A DNA stretch of 64,000 nt from contig NZ_JACJUK010000002.1 of NCBI RefSeq assembly GCF_014235875.1, positions 372,001 through 436,000 on the forward strand, in the 5' to 3' direction. Below the pieces are notes generated by a model. It made no database searches and had not been told where the DNA came from. It worked only from the letters and a program-made list of their open reading frames with translations. Position 1 is the stretch's first letter. Each line of letters begins with the position of its first letter. This document shows, one piece after another, positions 1 through 10,189 of this stretch. Source of the DNA: Croceivirga lutea. GTDB lineage: Bacteria > Bacteroidota > Bacteroidia > Flavobacteriales > Flavobacteriaceae. The translations under genes and the position numbers were made by a program.

Positions 1-1321
1 TAAACATTTCTTGCAATGGCGGAACCGACTTGTACATACCAGAAATAAAGTTGGCTGTAGAATTTTTACCATCTTCTGATTTTGCTCCAGAGTCCCAAAC
101 AGTGACTTTATCAATTTTAATATTCTTAATTGCTTCCGCCTGAGTTTTAACCAATTCTGGCAGTTTATCTGCTACTAATAACAAAACTGCATCTTTAGGA
201 CTATCGCCTGCAGCCTTCACAATTTTATCAAGACCTTCGGCTTGTTTTGTTAAGACTTCAAAAATACCTTTTGCCTCAGCCTGGGCTTTAAAGAGAATTG
301 CATCTGCTTCACCCTTTGCTTTTCTACGTATCATTTCTGCTTCAGCCTCAGCATCAATTTCAACCTTCTGTTTATCAATTTCCGCAGGAACTACGATATC
401 GGCCATTTGAGAACTACGTTCGCGTTCCGCTCTAGCTAATTCCGCATCTTTTTCCGCGGCGTAAGATTCTTCTAATGCCTTAGCTGCTTGAACTTTTTCT
501 GCAGCAATTGCCGTTCGCTCTGCTTCCGCTTCTCGTTGCCTACGTAATGAGTCAGAGTTCGCAACGTTAATTTTTGCAATGTTTTCTCCTTCAACGGCTT
601 TTGCATTAGCTGCAGCAACTTGAGTACGTTGATCTTGCACTGCATTAGCTTCTCCAATAGAACCATCTCTATTTTTTTCTGCAACTGATTTACGAGCCGC
701 ATTAATTGCATGCGCTGCTGCCTCTTTACCTAAAGCCTCTATATAGCCAGATTCATCAACAATATCAGTAATATTTACGTTGATTAATTTAAGTCCAACT
801 TTCTTTAATTCTGACTCAACACTCTGTGAAATATTTGTCAAAAACTTATCTCTATCTGAGTTAATTTCTTCAATATCCATTGATGCAACCACCAAACGTA
901 ATTGACCGAAAATAATTTCTTTGGCTAAGTCTTGTACCTCTTGCATCCCTAAACCTAAAAGACGTTCGGCTGCATTTTGCATTACTCCGGGCTCGGTAGA
1001 AATACCAATGGTAAATCGAGACGGAACGTTAACTCTAATATTTTGTCTACTCAATGCATTGGCCAAATCAACTTCAATGGAAATTGGAGTTAAATCTAAA
1101 AATTCATAATCTTGAATTACAGGCCAAATAAAAGCTGCTCCCCCATGTATACATTTTGCACTATTGCCGGTACCAACTTTACCGTATACTACTAGAATTC
1201 TGTCAGAAGGACATCTTTTATATCTTCTAATGAAAGAGATTATTATAATAAAGAAGAATAGTATAGCAAAACCGATGGCTATTAAAGACGCTCCCCCGCC
1301 CAATTGTAATGGTATAATCAT
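1..1321 (-). CDS. Flotillin family protein (SPFH/band 7), 3' end outside the window
   Basis: This is a membrane scaffold protein of the flotillin family; such proteins form oligomeric rafts at the inner membrane. The first 440 codons are visible and the stop codon lies beyond position 1. Residues about 10-30 form one hydrophobic N-terminal helix, followed by an SPFH domain (about 35-200) and a long Ala/Glu/Lys-rich coiled coil containing EAEAE-type repeats, typical of flotillins. The ATG at 1321-1319 starts 4 nt after the stop of the NfeD-like gene, so the two are almost certainly co-transcribed. Flotillin next to a membrane NfeD protein is a widespread bacterial pairing. The biological role in this organism cannot be read from the sequence. 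Confidence 0.93.
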   Translation of the reverse strand, partial: MIIPLQLGGGASLIAIGFAILFFFIIIISFIRRYKRCPSDRILVVYGKVGTGNSAKCIHGGAAFIWPVIQDYEFLDLTPISIEVDLANALSRQNIRVNVPSRFTIGISTEPGVMQNAAERLLGLGMQEVQDLAKEIIFGQLRLVVASMDIEEINSDRDKFLTNISQSVESELKKVGLKLINVNITDIVDESGYIEALGKEAAAHAINAARKSVAEKNRDGSIGEANAVQDQRTQVAAANAKAVEGENIAKINVANSDSLRRQREAEAERTAIAAEKVQAAKALEESYAAEKDAELARAERERSSQMADIVVPAEIDKQKVEIDAEAEAEMIRRKAKGEADAILFKAQAEAKGIFEVLTKQAEGLDKIVKAAGDSPKDAVLLLVADKLPELVKTQAEAIKNIKIDKVTVWDSGAKSEDGKNSTANFISGMYKSVPPLQEMF

Positions 1322-1325
1322 ATGT

Positions 1326-1904
1326 TTATTTATTTAAAAGTTGAACAATTAAAATTCCGTTATCAGTTACTTCTTTGACCTTAACTACATTACCTTGTGT
1401 TAAATCATCTTTTTCATCAGTAAGTGCCTCCAATTCACGAAGTGTTCCTTGTACACTAATACTAACTTTTCCAATACTAGATCTATTCGCACCTATAGTC
1501 AAATACACTTCACCTATTTGATGTAAAGCATTCTTAAGTTTTAATGTTCCACTACTTTGAAGCTTAGCCAAGTAATAAAATAACGCAGCCATAGCGATCA
1601 TCATGATTAACCCACAAATAACTGAAATAAATACTGTTAAACCAGTTGAAAGGCCATTATCTAAACAAGAAATCCCAGACCACCCAAAAATGGTAAAAAA
1701 GCCCATTAAGTTCTTGAAAGATAAAAACTGAAAACCGATACCTCCATCACCCTCTACTTCGGCATCAACATCACCTCCCATATCATCAGCATCTCCGCCG
1801 ATTAATGTCATTACCATAAGCACTAATAAAAAGCCAGAACCAACTATTGCTACAATCCAGTAAATTTTCTCAAAAAGCGTTAAAGCAGCGAACCAGTTTT
1901 CCAT
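1326..1904 (-). CDS. NfeD-like membrane protein, partner of flotillin
   Basis: This 192-residue protein has an N-terminal hydrophobic helix (about 13-35), an acidic Asp/Gly-rich loop (about 38-55), further membrane segments (about 65-115), and a soluble C-terminal domain (about 120-190) with the beta-rich pattern of the NfeD OB fold. The protease domain of long NfeD proteins (ClpP-class) is absent, so this is the short form. It is the first gene of a two-gene operon with the downstream flotillin. Known short NfeD proteins are thought to anchor or regulate flotillin assemblies. The specific role here is inferred from pairing only. Confidence 0.85.
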   Translation of the reverse strand: MENWFAALTLFEKIYWIVAIVGSGFLLVLMVMTLIGGDADDMGGDVDAEVEGDGGIGFQFLSFKNLMGFFTIFGWSGISCLDNGLSTGLTVFISVICGLIMMIAMAALFYYLAKLQSSGTLKLKNALHQIGEVYLTIGANRSSIGKVSISVQGTLRELEALTDEKDDLTQGNVVKVKEVTDNGILIVQLLNK

Positions 1905-2234
1905 GGTTAAAAATTTTAAATGTTGAATTAAAAGTTTAAGATAAGACTTTGTTAGGATTTACAATCGTCTTATTATGAATCAAAACAAAAGCATTCTAAA
2001 TAGTACACAAGAACTCAAAACAGAATATTATAACCGAAATAAAACTGAATATTTTTCTAACGGATTCCCATTTTTTATCAAAGACATCACTTGTGTAGCG
2101 CTTTCTAATTATTAGTCGTTAAATCTAAATTTTTGTTACAACATATCATCTAAGCAGTTATAAACACAGAACTAAAGTTGTTTTAGACGGTTTGGTACTA
2201 TTTTATTCGTGTTTTTTGAAATGCTTCTATAGCT
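1905..2234. other. Intergenic region between divergent NfeD and glycosyltransferase genes
   Basis: This 330-base stretch must carry the promoter of the NfeD-flotillin operon (minus) and that of the glycosyltransferase (plus). No strong hairpin or RNA gene is visible. A 46-codon plus-strand ORF (1975-2115) runs through it, but its composition does not set it apart from AT-rich chance ORFs and it has no recognisable domain or obvious start signal. I leave it uncalled. Confidence 0.5.
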
Positions 2235-2273
2235 TTGCTATTAACCCATCAAAGAAAGATGGGCATCAAAACT

Positions 2274-3779
2274 ATGTCATCCCCCTTTTCTGGTTTTACA
2301 AAAAGTACAATTTGGTCTTTTCTTTATTCTATTAAAGAATGGCAGTTATTTATTGGCTTATTATGCTACGCCTTTTTTATTAGGTTTCCCTTCTTTTTTA
2401 GAGATTATGTAGATCGTGATGAGAGTACCTTTATATTAATGGGGCAATCTTGGGTAGATGGAAATCTACCTTATACAGAGTTATGGGACCTAAAACCCCC
2501 AATTACTTTTTTCTTTTTTGCCACTATTATATATGTCTTTGGCAAGAGTTTTATTGCTATACGAATAGCCGGAACATTTTTAGTTGCTATTGTTGCCTTT
2601 TTTACCTTTAAAATTGGTGATAAATTAGGTTATAAAAGCGTTGCCCTCTGGTCTGCAATTCTTGTTGTTCTGCTTTTAAGCCTCTTTGGCAGCTTGCAAG
2701 GGGTAATGTCTGAACATATTTGCATGGCTTTTTTTATGCCTGGTATCTATTATTACCTTTTTAAAAGAAAATTTAGTTACCAATATTTAGCCGGATTACT
2801 AATTGGCTTAGCCTTAATGAGCAAGCTAAACATGGCCTACCCAATTGCCTTTATGATGCTTTACACACTTTGGCCAAAAAAAGGATTTAAAAGTTTACTC
2901 AAAAAAACTAGGCTAGAATTTTTCTTTGGTTTAGGTGTTCTGACAATTCTTTTTGCTACGGCATTGCCTTACTATTTTAAAGGTGATATTTTAATTTGGT
3001 GGGAGTCCGTTTTTCAAGCCCCCATGGCCTATTCAAAAGCATTAGACAGGGCTATTTATAAACCCGTACCCGTTGTTATTGCCGTTAGTGTTTTTTTAGT
3101 TTATGCTTGGAAAAAGAAATTATTGAACTTTAAATCTAGAAAATTATGGATTTTTATTCTATTGATTTTTGGCACGCTTTTCTCTTTTTTTAAAGCTGGT
3201 AAAATGAATGGTCATTACCTAATTCAACTCCATCCTATTTTAATTTTATTAGTATTTCCCGTTCTGTATAAGATCGATTTTTTTAAAAATTTTAAGGTGA
3301 AGAATTATATATTTCTACTTCTGTTTCTTTTACCCATAGAAACCTATATTGAAGCTGCCAATGTGATTAAAACGAAGCAAGAAAAAAATAGGTTTATGAA
3401 TGGCGAAGGTATCTCAGTACCGCTATATCTAAAGAAAAATCAAATTGATTATCATCCTATTTTTTTTACCGAATATCATATTGGAAATTGGTTGTTAGAA
3501 GAAAAACCTCCAACAAAAATTGCTACACACCCGAGTAATATTATGAGAGAAATTCTTTTTCCATATGCACGAAATGAGCGTAAAACTTCTCAAGAAGAAC
3601 TACAATACATTATGCAACAAATTCAGCCTAAAATAATTGTTAGAAGAAAAAATAGACCATTTTTTGATGGTAGAATAGCTTGGGCAAATGATTACATGGC
3701 AATACAAATTCAAAACAATTATAAAGTATTAGACACCATAGAGCAGGCTATTTTATATCAACGTTTGCCCAGTAATTAA
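2274..3779 (+). CDS. Polytopic membrane glycosyltransferase (GT39/ArnT-like, GT-C fold)
   Basis: The protein has about eleven hydrophobic segments. The first periplasmic loop carries a DRDE motif (DYVDRDESTF) followed by a PYTELWDLKPP stretch. This acidic motif after the first helix is the signature of GT-C enzymes that use polyprenyl-phosphate sugars (PMT, ArnT and related families). A C-terminal soluble tail of about 120 residues follows the last helix. It probably transfers a lipid-linked sugar to a cell-surface acceptor, but donor and acceptor are unknown. I chose the ATG at 2274 (502 residues), because the 13 residues added by the upstream start at 2235 are polar and do not resemble the family. 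The gene stands alone, convergent with the DUF2007 gene. Confidence 0.85.
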   Translation: MSSPFSGFTKSTIWSFLYSIKEWQLFIGLLCYAFFIRFPFFFRDYVDRDESTFILMGQSWVDGNLPYTELWDLKPPITFFFFATIIYVFGKSFIAIRIAGTFLVAIVAFFTFKIGDKLGYKSVALWSAILVVLLLSLFGSLQGVMSEHICMAFFMPGIYYYLFKRKFSYQYLAGLLIGLALMSKLNMAYPIAFMMLYTLWPKKGFKSLLKKTRLEFFFGLGVLTILFATALPYYFKGDILIWWESVFQAPMAYSKALDRAIYKPVPVVIAVSVFLVYAWKKKLLNFKSRKLWIFILLIFGTLFSFFKAGKMNGHYLIQLHPILILLVFPVLYKIDFFKNFKVKNYIFLLLFLLPIETYIEAANVIKTKQEKNRFMNGEGISVPLYLKKNQIDYHPIFFTEYHIGNWLLEEKPPTKIATHPSNIMREILFPYARNERKTSQEELQYIMQQIQPKIIVRRKNRPFFDGRIAWANDYMAIQIQNNYKVLDTIEQAILYQRLPSN

Positions 3780-3801
3780 TCAACTCTAGTTTTTTGATGA
3801 T

Positions 3802-4185
3802 TTATAACGACTTTGCCAAAAAATTGCAGTTATCACAGCGGTATTTTTTGGGTTCAAAAAAAGGAAAAAGTTTATGAACCAATTTTTTTCTCAAATACAC
3901 TACTTCTAATTGAGGTTTACCGCAAACTTTACATTCTATTAGATTGCCTTTTTCGTCAACAACATATTCTTTTAATTCTTTGTAGATAGCAATAGCACGC
4001 TCTTTATCCGCTATATAAACTTGCAATTTAACCCCTCCTATTGCATCGCTAATCAAAGGGTCTGTATTTATGGTGTTCTCATCTCTTAAAAACACTTGTA
4101 TACCTTCTGATTCTAATTTTCCTTTTAATATTTGGATATCGGCTGAATAGGTAGAAGACGTTACCGTATAAAATTCCTTTTTCAT
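3802..4185 (-). CDS. DUF2007 domain protein with C-terminal zinc ribbon
   Basis: This 127-residue protein begins with a DUF2007-like alpha/beta domain (about 1-75): a beta strand, a helix with the DIQILKGKLESEGI pattern, and a strand pair ending in VYIADKERA. The C-terminal part has two CxxC pairs (CKVCG at about 86 and CDNCN at about 117) that would bind one zinc ion. DUF2007 proteins are described as putative signal-transducing proteins of unknown mechanism. The added zinc ribbon suggests binding to nucleic acid or protein, which is an inference. It is monocistronic, convergent with the glycosyltransferase upstream in coordinate and divergent from the GNAT gene. Confidence 0.75.
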   Translation of the reverse strand: MKKEFYTVTSSTYSADIQILKGKLESEGIQVFLRDENTINTDPLISDAIGGVKLQVYIADKERAIAIYKELKEYVVDEKGNLIECKVCGKPQLEVVYLRKKLVHKLFPFFEPKKYRCDNCNFLAKSL

Positions 4186-4299
4186 GACAACATTTTTAAT
4201 GGACGTCGATTGAGCCGTAGCAATGATATGAAATATTTTAATTTACATTAATGTAAAAACATCTTTAAAATGTAATTTACCAATTTAAAAAGATTGGAA

Positions 4300-4824
4300 A
4301 TGGTTTACTATAAACGAGCAGAAACTGTAAGAGAATTGGAACAAATTTTAAAAATTCAAAACGAAAATTTACCTAATGCTTTAACAAAACCTGAAATAGA
4401 AAATGAAGGATTTGTTACTGTTTGCCATACCCTAGAACAATTGATAGAAATGAATACGGCATTTCCACACACCATTGCTGTGTACAAAGAATCTGTTGTA
4501 GGCTATGCTTTAAGTATGCCAAAAGAATTTGGAGCAGAAATTGAGGTTTTAAAGCCAATGTTTAAAAAGATTAATGAGGTCTACTCTGACAAATCGTACA
4601 TTGTTATGGGGCAAATTTGTATTACTAAGGCATATAGAGGTAAGGGACTATTTAGAGGCTTATATTCTGCTATGCAAGATTTTACAAAGCCTAAATTTGA
4701 AGCTATTATAACTGAGGTGGATACCAAAAATACCCGCTCAATAAATGCCCATAGCGCCATAGGCTTTAAAGAGTTAACTAGATATTTTGCAGATGACCAT
4801 GAATGGTCTTTAATTGTTTTGTGA
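4300..4824 (+). CDS. GNAT family N-acetyltransferase
   Basis: The 174-residue product has the GNAT fold. The acetyl-CoA pyrophosphate loop is visible as ITKAYRGKGLFRGLY (Q/R-x-x-G-x-G/A type, about residues 107-121), followed by the Asn-containing segment NTRSINAHSAIGFKEL typical of the last helix and strand. The substrate cannot be predicted. The frame is open from a TTG at 4294, but the ATG two codons later at 4300 is the better start. Its 3' end overlaps by 15 nt the antisense pseudogene at 4810-5133, compatible with a gene whose neighbour has decayed. Confidence 0.85.
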   Translation: MVYYKRAETVRELEQILKIQNENLPNALTKPEIENEGFVTVCHTLEQLIEMNTAFPHTIAVYKESVVGYALSMPKEFGAEIEVLKPMFKKINEVYSDKSYIVMGQICITKAYRGKGLFRGLYSAMQDFTKPKFEAIITEVDTKNTRSINAHSAIGFKELTRYFADDHEWSLIVL

Positions 4825-5133
4825 TTTTATTTCTTGCCATTTACCAAATTTAATCGGGCTAACTTGCCATTCTAACTTAATGCTATTTCGCTTTAAATCG
4901 AATATGATATTTCTTATTCTCGAAAACTGTATGCCACTAGCGCAAATAATTATTACTCCTGCTAGACTGCCTAGGTGAAATTTCTTATACACTAAATCTG
5001 GTTAAAATATATTGTAACCAGTAAAAAAAATTATTAGAACGGCGATGGTTAACAAGTAAGCTAAAGACGCCATAATGGTATGGGAAATTGGTCTAGAGCC
5101 TTAAGTTATAAATAAATAATCTTCAATCTTCAT
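4810..5133 (-). pseudogene. Degraded membrane-protein gene with two in-frame stops
   Basis: Reading minus from the ATG at 5133, one frame gives MKIEDYLFIT, a stop (5103-5101), then a hydrophobic stretch with MASLAYLLTIAVLIIFF, a second stop (5004-5002), then a Lys-start segment with a further hydrophobic stretch (LAGVIIICASGI) and a charged tail (about IRNIIFDLKRNSIKLEWQVS), ending at 4810. All three pieces share one frame, and each looks like protein: two membrane helices followed by a soluble basic segment. This is best explained as a two-helix membrane protein that has acquired two nonsense codons and lost its 3' part into the GNAT gene. A shorter ORF from a GTG at 4992 (60 codons) could still be translated. 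The family is not recognised with certainty. Confidence 0.5.
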
Positions 5134-5149
5134 GTATTTAAAATAAAAA

Positions 5150-5173
5150 AGCCCAACTAAAAATAGTTGGGCT
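5150..5173 (-). terminator. Rho-independent terminator of atpDC
   Basis: A perfect 10-bp inverted repeat (AGCCCAACTA, loop of 4, TAGTTGGGCT) lies 22 nt past the atpC stop, and on the minus strand is followed by a T-rich run (TTTTTTATTTT). Confidence 0.85.
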
Positions 5174-5195
5174 TTACAATTTTATATAATTGACT

Positions 5196-5474
5196 TTAAT
5201 CTGCCAATACAATTACTTTATTATTTTTCATTTCTATTGTTCCACTTGTGATAGTTAAAATTAGTTCACCTTTTGGACCTTTAGAAAATTTATCTTGAAA
5301 CTCTTCAGCAACTTTTACATCACCTTGTACCTTAACATCACCCGCATCTAAAAGTGAAACAATTGGTGCGTGATTTTTCAAAATTTGAAACTCACCATTA
5401 ATACCCGGCACAGTAACCGAAGTTACTTCGCCACCAAACAGGGTTGCCTCTGGAGATACAATTTCTAAATACAT
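5196..5474 (-). CDS. atpC: F1Fo ATP synthase epsilon subunit
   Basis: This is the epsilon subunit of the F1 sector, part of the central rotor stalk. The 92 residues correspond to the N-terminal beta-sandwich domain only, with the family pattern YLEIVSPEATLFGGEV at the start, the PGINGEFQILKNHAPI segment, and a strand ending NNKVIVLAD. The C-terminal helical hairpin that inhibits ATP hydrolysis in many bacteria is absent, as is common in Bacteroidota, so self-inhibition by that hairpin is not expected. It follows atpD by 78 nt and ends in a clear terminator. Confidence 0.97.
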   Translation of the reverse strand: MYLEIVSPEATLFGGEVTSVTVPGINGEFQILKNHAPIVSLLDAGDVKVQGDVKVAEEFQDKFSKGPKGELILTITSGTIEMKNNKVIVLAD

Positions 5475-5552
5475 CTAATTTGCATTAAAAGTTTAAGGCT
5501 TTAGGCGGTAAAGTCTTTCAACCTTAGCATTCCACTAAAAACCAAAATTAAA

Positions 5553-7073
<1,521 letters not shown>

Positions 7074-7118
7074 TCAATATTAGTTTTCCTTTAAAAGGAT
7101 GTTTACTTTTTTCGGGCG

Positions 7119-7126
7119 CAAAGATA
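7119..7126 (-). promoter_or_regulatory. Candidate -7 element of the atpD promoter
   Basis: On the minus strand this reads TATCTTTG, an exact match to the Bacteroidota -7 consensus TAnnTTTG, about 58 nt upstream of the atpD start. No clear -33 TTG element is visible at the expected distance. Confidence 0.5.
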
Positions 7127-7175
7127 GTTGTTTCATTTGGGGAAATAAAACATATCTTTCTTTTTAATATTAAAA

Positions 7176-7198
7176 AAGGCGTCAAAAAATGACGCCTT
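7176..7198 (-). terminator. Rho-independent terminator of the TonB receptor gene
   Basis: A perfect 9-bp stem (AAGGCGTCA, loop of 5, TGACGCCTT) begins 28 nt past the receptor stop and is followed on the minus strand by a T-rich tail. Confidence 0.85.
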
Positions 7199-7225
7199 CT
7201 TTAAAATTAAGGATTTTCCTCTTAA

Positions 7226-9979
7226 TTAGTTATTTATAGTCCAAGAAACATAGAATATTGACCCTATATTACCAGATCCAACTGCCTGAAAATATTCTTC
7301 TCCTAAAATGTTGGAGCCACCTGCTTTGAATACTGATTTAATACTTGGTACTGCATAATTAATCTGAGCATCTAAAACAGAAAACGAGGATACTTCACCA
7401 TCAGCAAAGGATGCTTCCCATAAATAATTATCACTCCATCTATAGTTAACACCAAAACCAAAATTTTTAAATAAATCTGTTTTCCCAAAGGATGCTTTGA
7501 ACTTGTGTTCTGGAGAGTTAAAGTTTGTTCTTATTCCTCTAGCTCTTAGCTGTTCCTCATCTTCAAGTAATGTATAGGTATAATTAGCACCTATATCAAA
7601 GCCCGCTATCTTAGTATCTATACCTATTGTACCTCCATAAGAGGTTATTTCTTCTTGAGAATTAGTATATAATTGATAAACCCCTCTATCACCATTTTGC
7701 AAGGCTAAAAGCGATAAACCTCCATCACCTGCCTCACCATATAACGGAACTAAAACCTGCGTTTGTGAGATAAAATTGTTATAAATATTATAATAACCAC
7801 TTGCATCAATAGTAAATTTACCAAGTTGAGCTCTATAGCCTAATTCAAAAGCTGTAATTTCTTCTGGTTGTATTAATGGTGTGCTAACAGCTGTTGGTGT
7901 ACCGTTTAATACAGATGCTAAAGAATATGCATTCTCATAAGCAGTTCTACCCACCACACTTACCGTTGGAGAACCACCTGTAAATGCCTGCCCTGCCTGG
8001 CTTACATCAAAATTTCTAACATCTCTGTCTAAATTATCAGGAGCTGAACCAACAAGAATAGCAGCACCTGCATTTAACCCAATAAATAAGTCTTGAGTAG
8101 TTGGATTTCTAAAACCCTGTTGAATGGAAGCTCTAATATTATGATTTCTTTTTTCACCCAAAGTTCCTGAAAGCCCGAATCTCGGTGAAATAAAACCATC
8201 AAAAAACTCATTTTTATCATACCTGGCCGAAGCAGTTACCTTTAAACGGTCATCTGCAAACTTCTTTTGAATTTGCCCATAACCACCAAACTCACTATAG
8301 GTAATAGGACCATCAAAATCTGTAAAAATAGTACCGTTAGAATTTAACTCGTATTCCCTGTAAGAACCACCTAATTGAATATCAGCCCAATCATTAATTA
8401 AATGTGCAAGATTATAATTACCATTAAGATGTCTAAACTTTGTTTTATCAATAAATTTAGCACCAGTTGTTAAATCACCATCATTGATTACTCTATTGAA
8501 TGTGTTTTCAAAAGCCGCTGTACCAGGTATTAATCTTCCTGTGTCTGCCGCAGCTCTCGCGGCTGCATGTGCTTGTTCATCTGTTGCCAAAACACCAGAA
8601 CCTATGCCCAATTTAGCCCCTATGAAGGTAGCTGCATAATCACCAAACCACGCCAAGTCTGATTTCCATGAGCGGTTAACATTAATAGCAGCAAAACGTG
8701 TGTCATAGGCATTACCAGAATTTTCAGCAACTATGTAGCCTCTTAAAAAGAAGTTATCATTTTTTAACTCAATTTTATGTTGTTGCATTTTAAAACCGGT
8801 AACTGAATATCTATTTGCCCCTTGGTAAATAGTAGTACCACGACCTATTCTACCGTTATATATTAATTCTAAATCATTTGCAAACGGACGATAGTGTACT
8901 GCCCAATCTGCTTTAACACTCTGAGCACCGTAATCTGCCAAATCTCTTTCATTATATCCAGTTCTTGTCACAAATGCTGAACCAACTGTACCTGATGGAA
9001 GTCCACCTAAATCGTCAAAATTTAAAGTAGTTCCTACTTCATCACCATAAACATTGATACCATCATATGCTGGGTTAGATCGATCAGCTCCTGGTCTTGC
9101 GAAATCTACTTCGCTAGTGGCATGCCAATCTTCACCTTGTAAATAACTAAAACTTGTTTTAACTGCTAACTTATCACTAAAGGCATGTGCAGCTCTAATA
9201 CCTATATCGTAATATTCGTTATCACCTGCTGCTTCTTGTGAAGTAAGACCTGTTTTTACGTAAGCACTTATACCCTGAAAATCAAAAGGATTTTTACTTC
9301 TCATAAATAAAATTCCGTTGAAAGCGCCTGCACCGTATAATGCTGACGAAGCACCTGGTAAAATTTCAACACTTTGAACGTCTAGCTCATTCATACCAAC
9401 AAGGTTACCAAGAACAAAGTTCAAACCCGGAGCAGTATTATCCATTCCGTCTACTAACTGTAAGAACCTGGTGTTTGCAAAGGTTGCGAAACCACGCGTA
9501 TTTACTGATTGAAACGTTAAACTGTTTGTGTTGATGTCTACCCCCTTTAAATTTTGCAGTCCTCCATAAAAAGATTCCGCAGTTGTATTTTTAATCTCTT
9601 TTAAACCAAATCTTTCAATAGACACGGGAGATTCAAATACACGTTCCGGAGTTCTTGAAGCTGAAATAACAATCTCATCTAATGCAGTTGATTGCTCTTC
9701 TAGGGTAATACTTAATTTTTGATTATTTGAGGTAACATTAGCAAAAGCTTCTGAAAAACCTACACTAGATACTCGCAATTGAAAAGGTGGAACCTCATCT
9801 GTTGACAATGTGAAATTCCCATCAAAATCGGTTACAGCACCCTCAGCTTTACCAACTATTACAACATTTGCACCTAAAACTGGCACTCCATCTTGGTCTA
9901 CTACTGTACCTGAAATTGTTGTTTGGGCAAAACCAAAGGAACCCAATAACATTAACAGGCCGAATAATGCTTTTTTCAT
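7226..9979 (-). CDS. TonB-dependent outer-membrane receptor (substrate unknown)
   Basis: The 917-residue product starts with a signal peptide (MKKALFGLLMLLGSFGFAQ), then a CarboxypepD-reg-like domain (about 20-105, with GTVVDQDGVPVLGANV), a plug domain (about 110-235, with SVEILPGASSALYGAGAFNG), and a 22-strand-type beta barrel to the C-terminus. It imports a ligand too large or scarce for porins, powered by TonB. The barrel does not identify the ligand. There is no SusD-like partner, so it is not a typical SusCD glycan importer. The gene is monocistronic, with its own terminator and a 5' region containing a 12-bp palindrome. Confidence 0.93.
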   Translation of the reverse strand: MKKALFGLLMLLGSFGFAQTTISGTVVDQDGVPVLGANVVIVGKAEGAVTDFDGNFTLSTDEVPPFQLRVSSVGFSEAFANVTSNNQKLSITLEEQSTALDEIVISASRTPERVFESPVSIERFGLKEIKNTTAESFYGGLQNLKGVDINTNSLTFQSVNTRGFATFANTRFLQLVDGMDNTAPGLNFVLGNLVGMNELDVQSVEILPGASSALYGAGAFNGILFMRSKNPFDFQGISAYVKTGLTSQEAAGDNEYYDIGIRAAHAFSDKLAVKTSFSYLQGEDWHATSEVDFARPGADRSNPAYDGINVYGDEVGTTLNFDDLGGLPSGTVGSAFVTRTGYNERDLADYGAQSVKADWAVHYRPFANDLELIYNGRIGRGTTIYQGANRYSVTGFKMQQHKIELKNDNFFLRGYIVAENSGNAYDTRFAAINVNRSWKSDLAWFGDYAATFIGAKLGIGSGVLATDEQAHAAARAAADTGRLIPGTAAFENTFNRVINDGDLTTGAKFIDKTKFRHLNGNYNLAHLINDWADIQLGGSYREYELNSNGTIFTDFDGPITYSEFGGYGQIQKKFADDRLKVTASARYDKNEFFDGFISPRFGLSGTLGEKRNHNIRASIQQGFRNPTTQDLFIGLNAGAAILVGSAPDNLDRDVRNFDVSQAGQAFTGGSPTVSVVGRTAYENAYSLASVLNGTPTAVSTPLIQPEEITAFELGYRAQLGKFTIDASGYYNIYNNFISQTQVLVPLYGEAGDGGLSLLALQNGDRGVYQLYTNSQEEITSYGGTIGIDTKIAGFDIGANYTYTLLEDEEQLRARGIRTNFNSPEHKFKASFGKTDLFKNFGFGVNYRWSDNYLWEASFADGEVSSFSVLDAQINYAVPSIKSVFKAGGSNILGEEYFQAVGSGNIGSIFYVSWTINN

Positions 9980-10052
9980 TAAAATAAGTTTTATGTTAAG
10001 TTAGTTTAAAATACACGTTATGTATTCTGTGCGGAATTTACACTATTTCTTC

Positions 10053-10092
10053 ATATTGTGAGCAATATTTTCACATAAATTATGCATGCATA
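10053..10092. promoter_or_regulatory. Palindromic elements upstream of the TonB receptor
   Basis: Two palindromes lie 74-113 nt upstream of the receptor start: ATATTG-TGAG-CAATAT (10053-10068) and the uninterrupted 12-bp palindrome TATGCATGCATA (10081-10092). They fall between the receptor start and the glmS terminator, so a dimeric regulator of the receptor is the natural guess. Palindromes of this size also occur by chance in AT-rich DNA. Confidence 0.3.
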
Positions 10093-10139
10093 GTAAATTT
10101 TTGCACAAAAAGCATTGGTTTGATTAGCAATTTCATAAA

Positions 10140-10164
10140 AAAACCACCAAAATTTGGTGGTTTT
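10140..10164 (-). terminator. Rho-independent terminator of glmS
   Basis: An 11-bp inverted repeat (AAAACCACCAA, loop of 3, TTGGTGGTTTT) sits 26 nt past the glmS stop and is followed on the minus strand by TTTTATG. Confidence 0.8.
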
Positions 10165-10189
10165 AATTTTTAACATAAGATTTTTAACA

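Noticed and set aside
472-711. A 79-codon minus-strand ORF
   Set aside because: It lies in another frame of the flotillin gene and its repeats are a shadow of the Ala/Glu-rich coiled coil.
1975-2115. A 46-codon plus-strand ORF between the NfeD and glycosyltransferase genes
   Set aside because: It has no recognised domain, no clear promoter, and a composition in line with AT-rich chance ORFs in a divergent promoter region.
5150-5173. Hairpin considered as a small RNA
   Set aside because: It has an ordinary terminator shape with a T tail, directly behind atpC.
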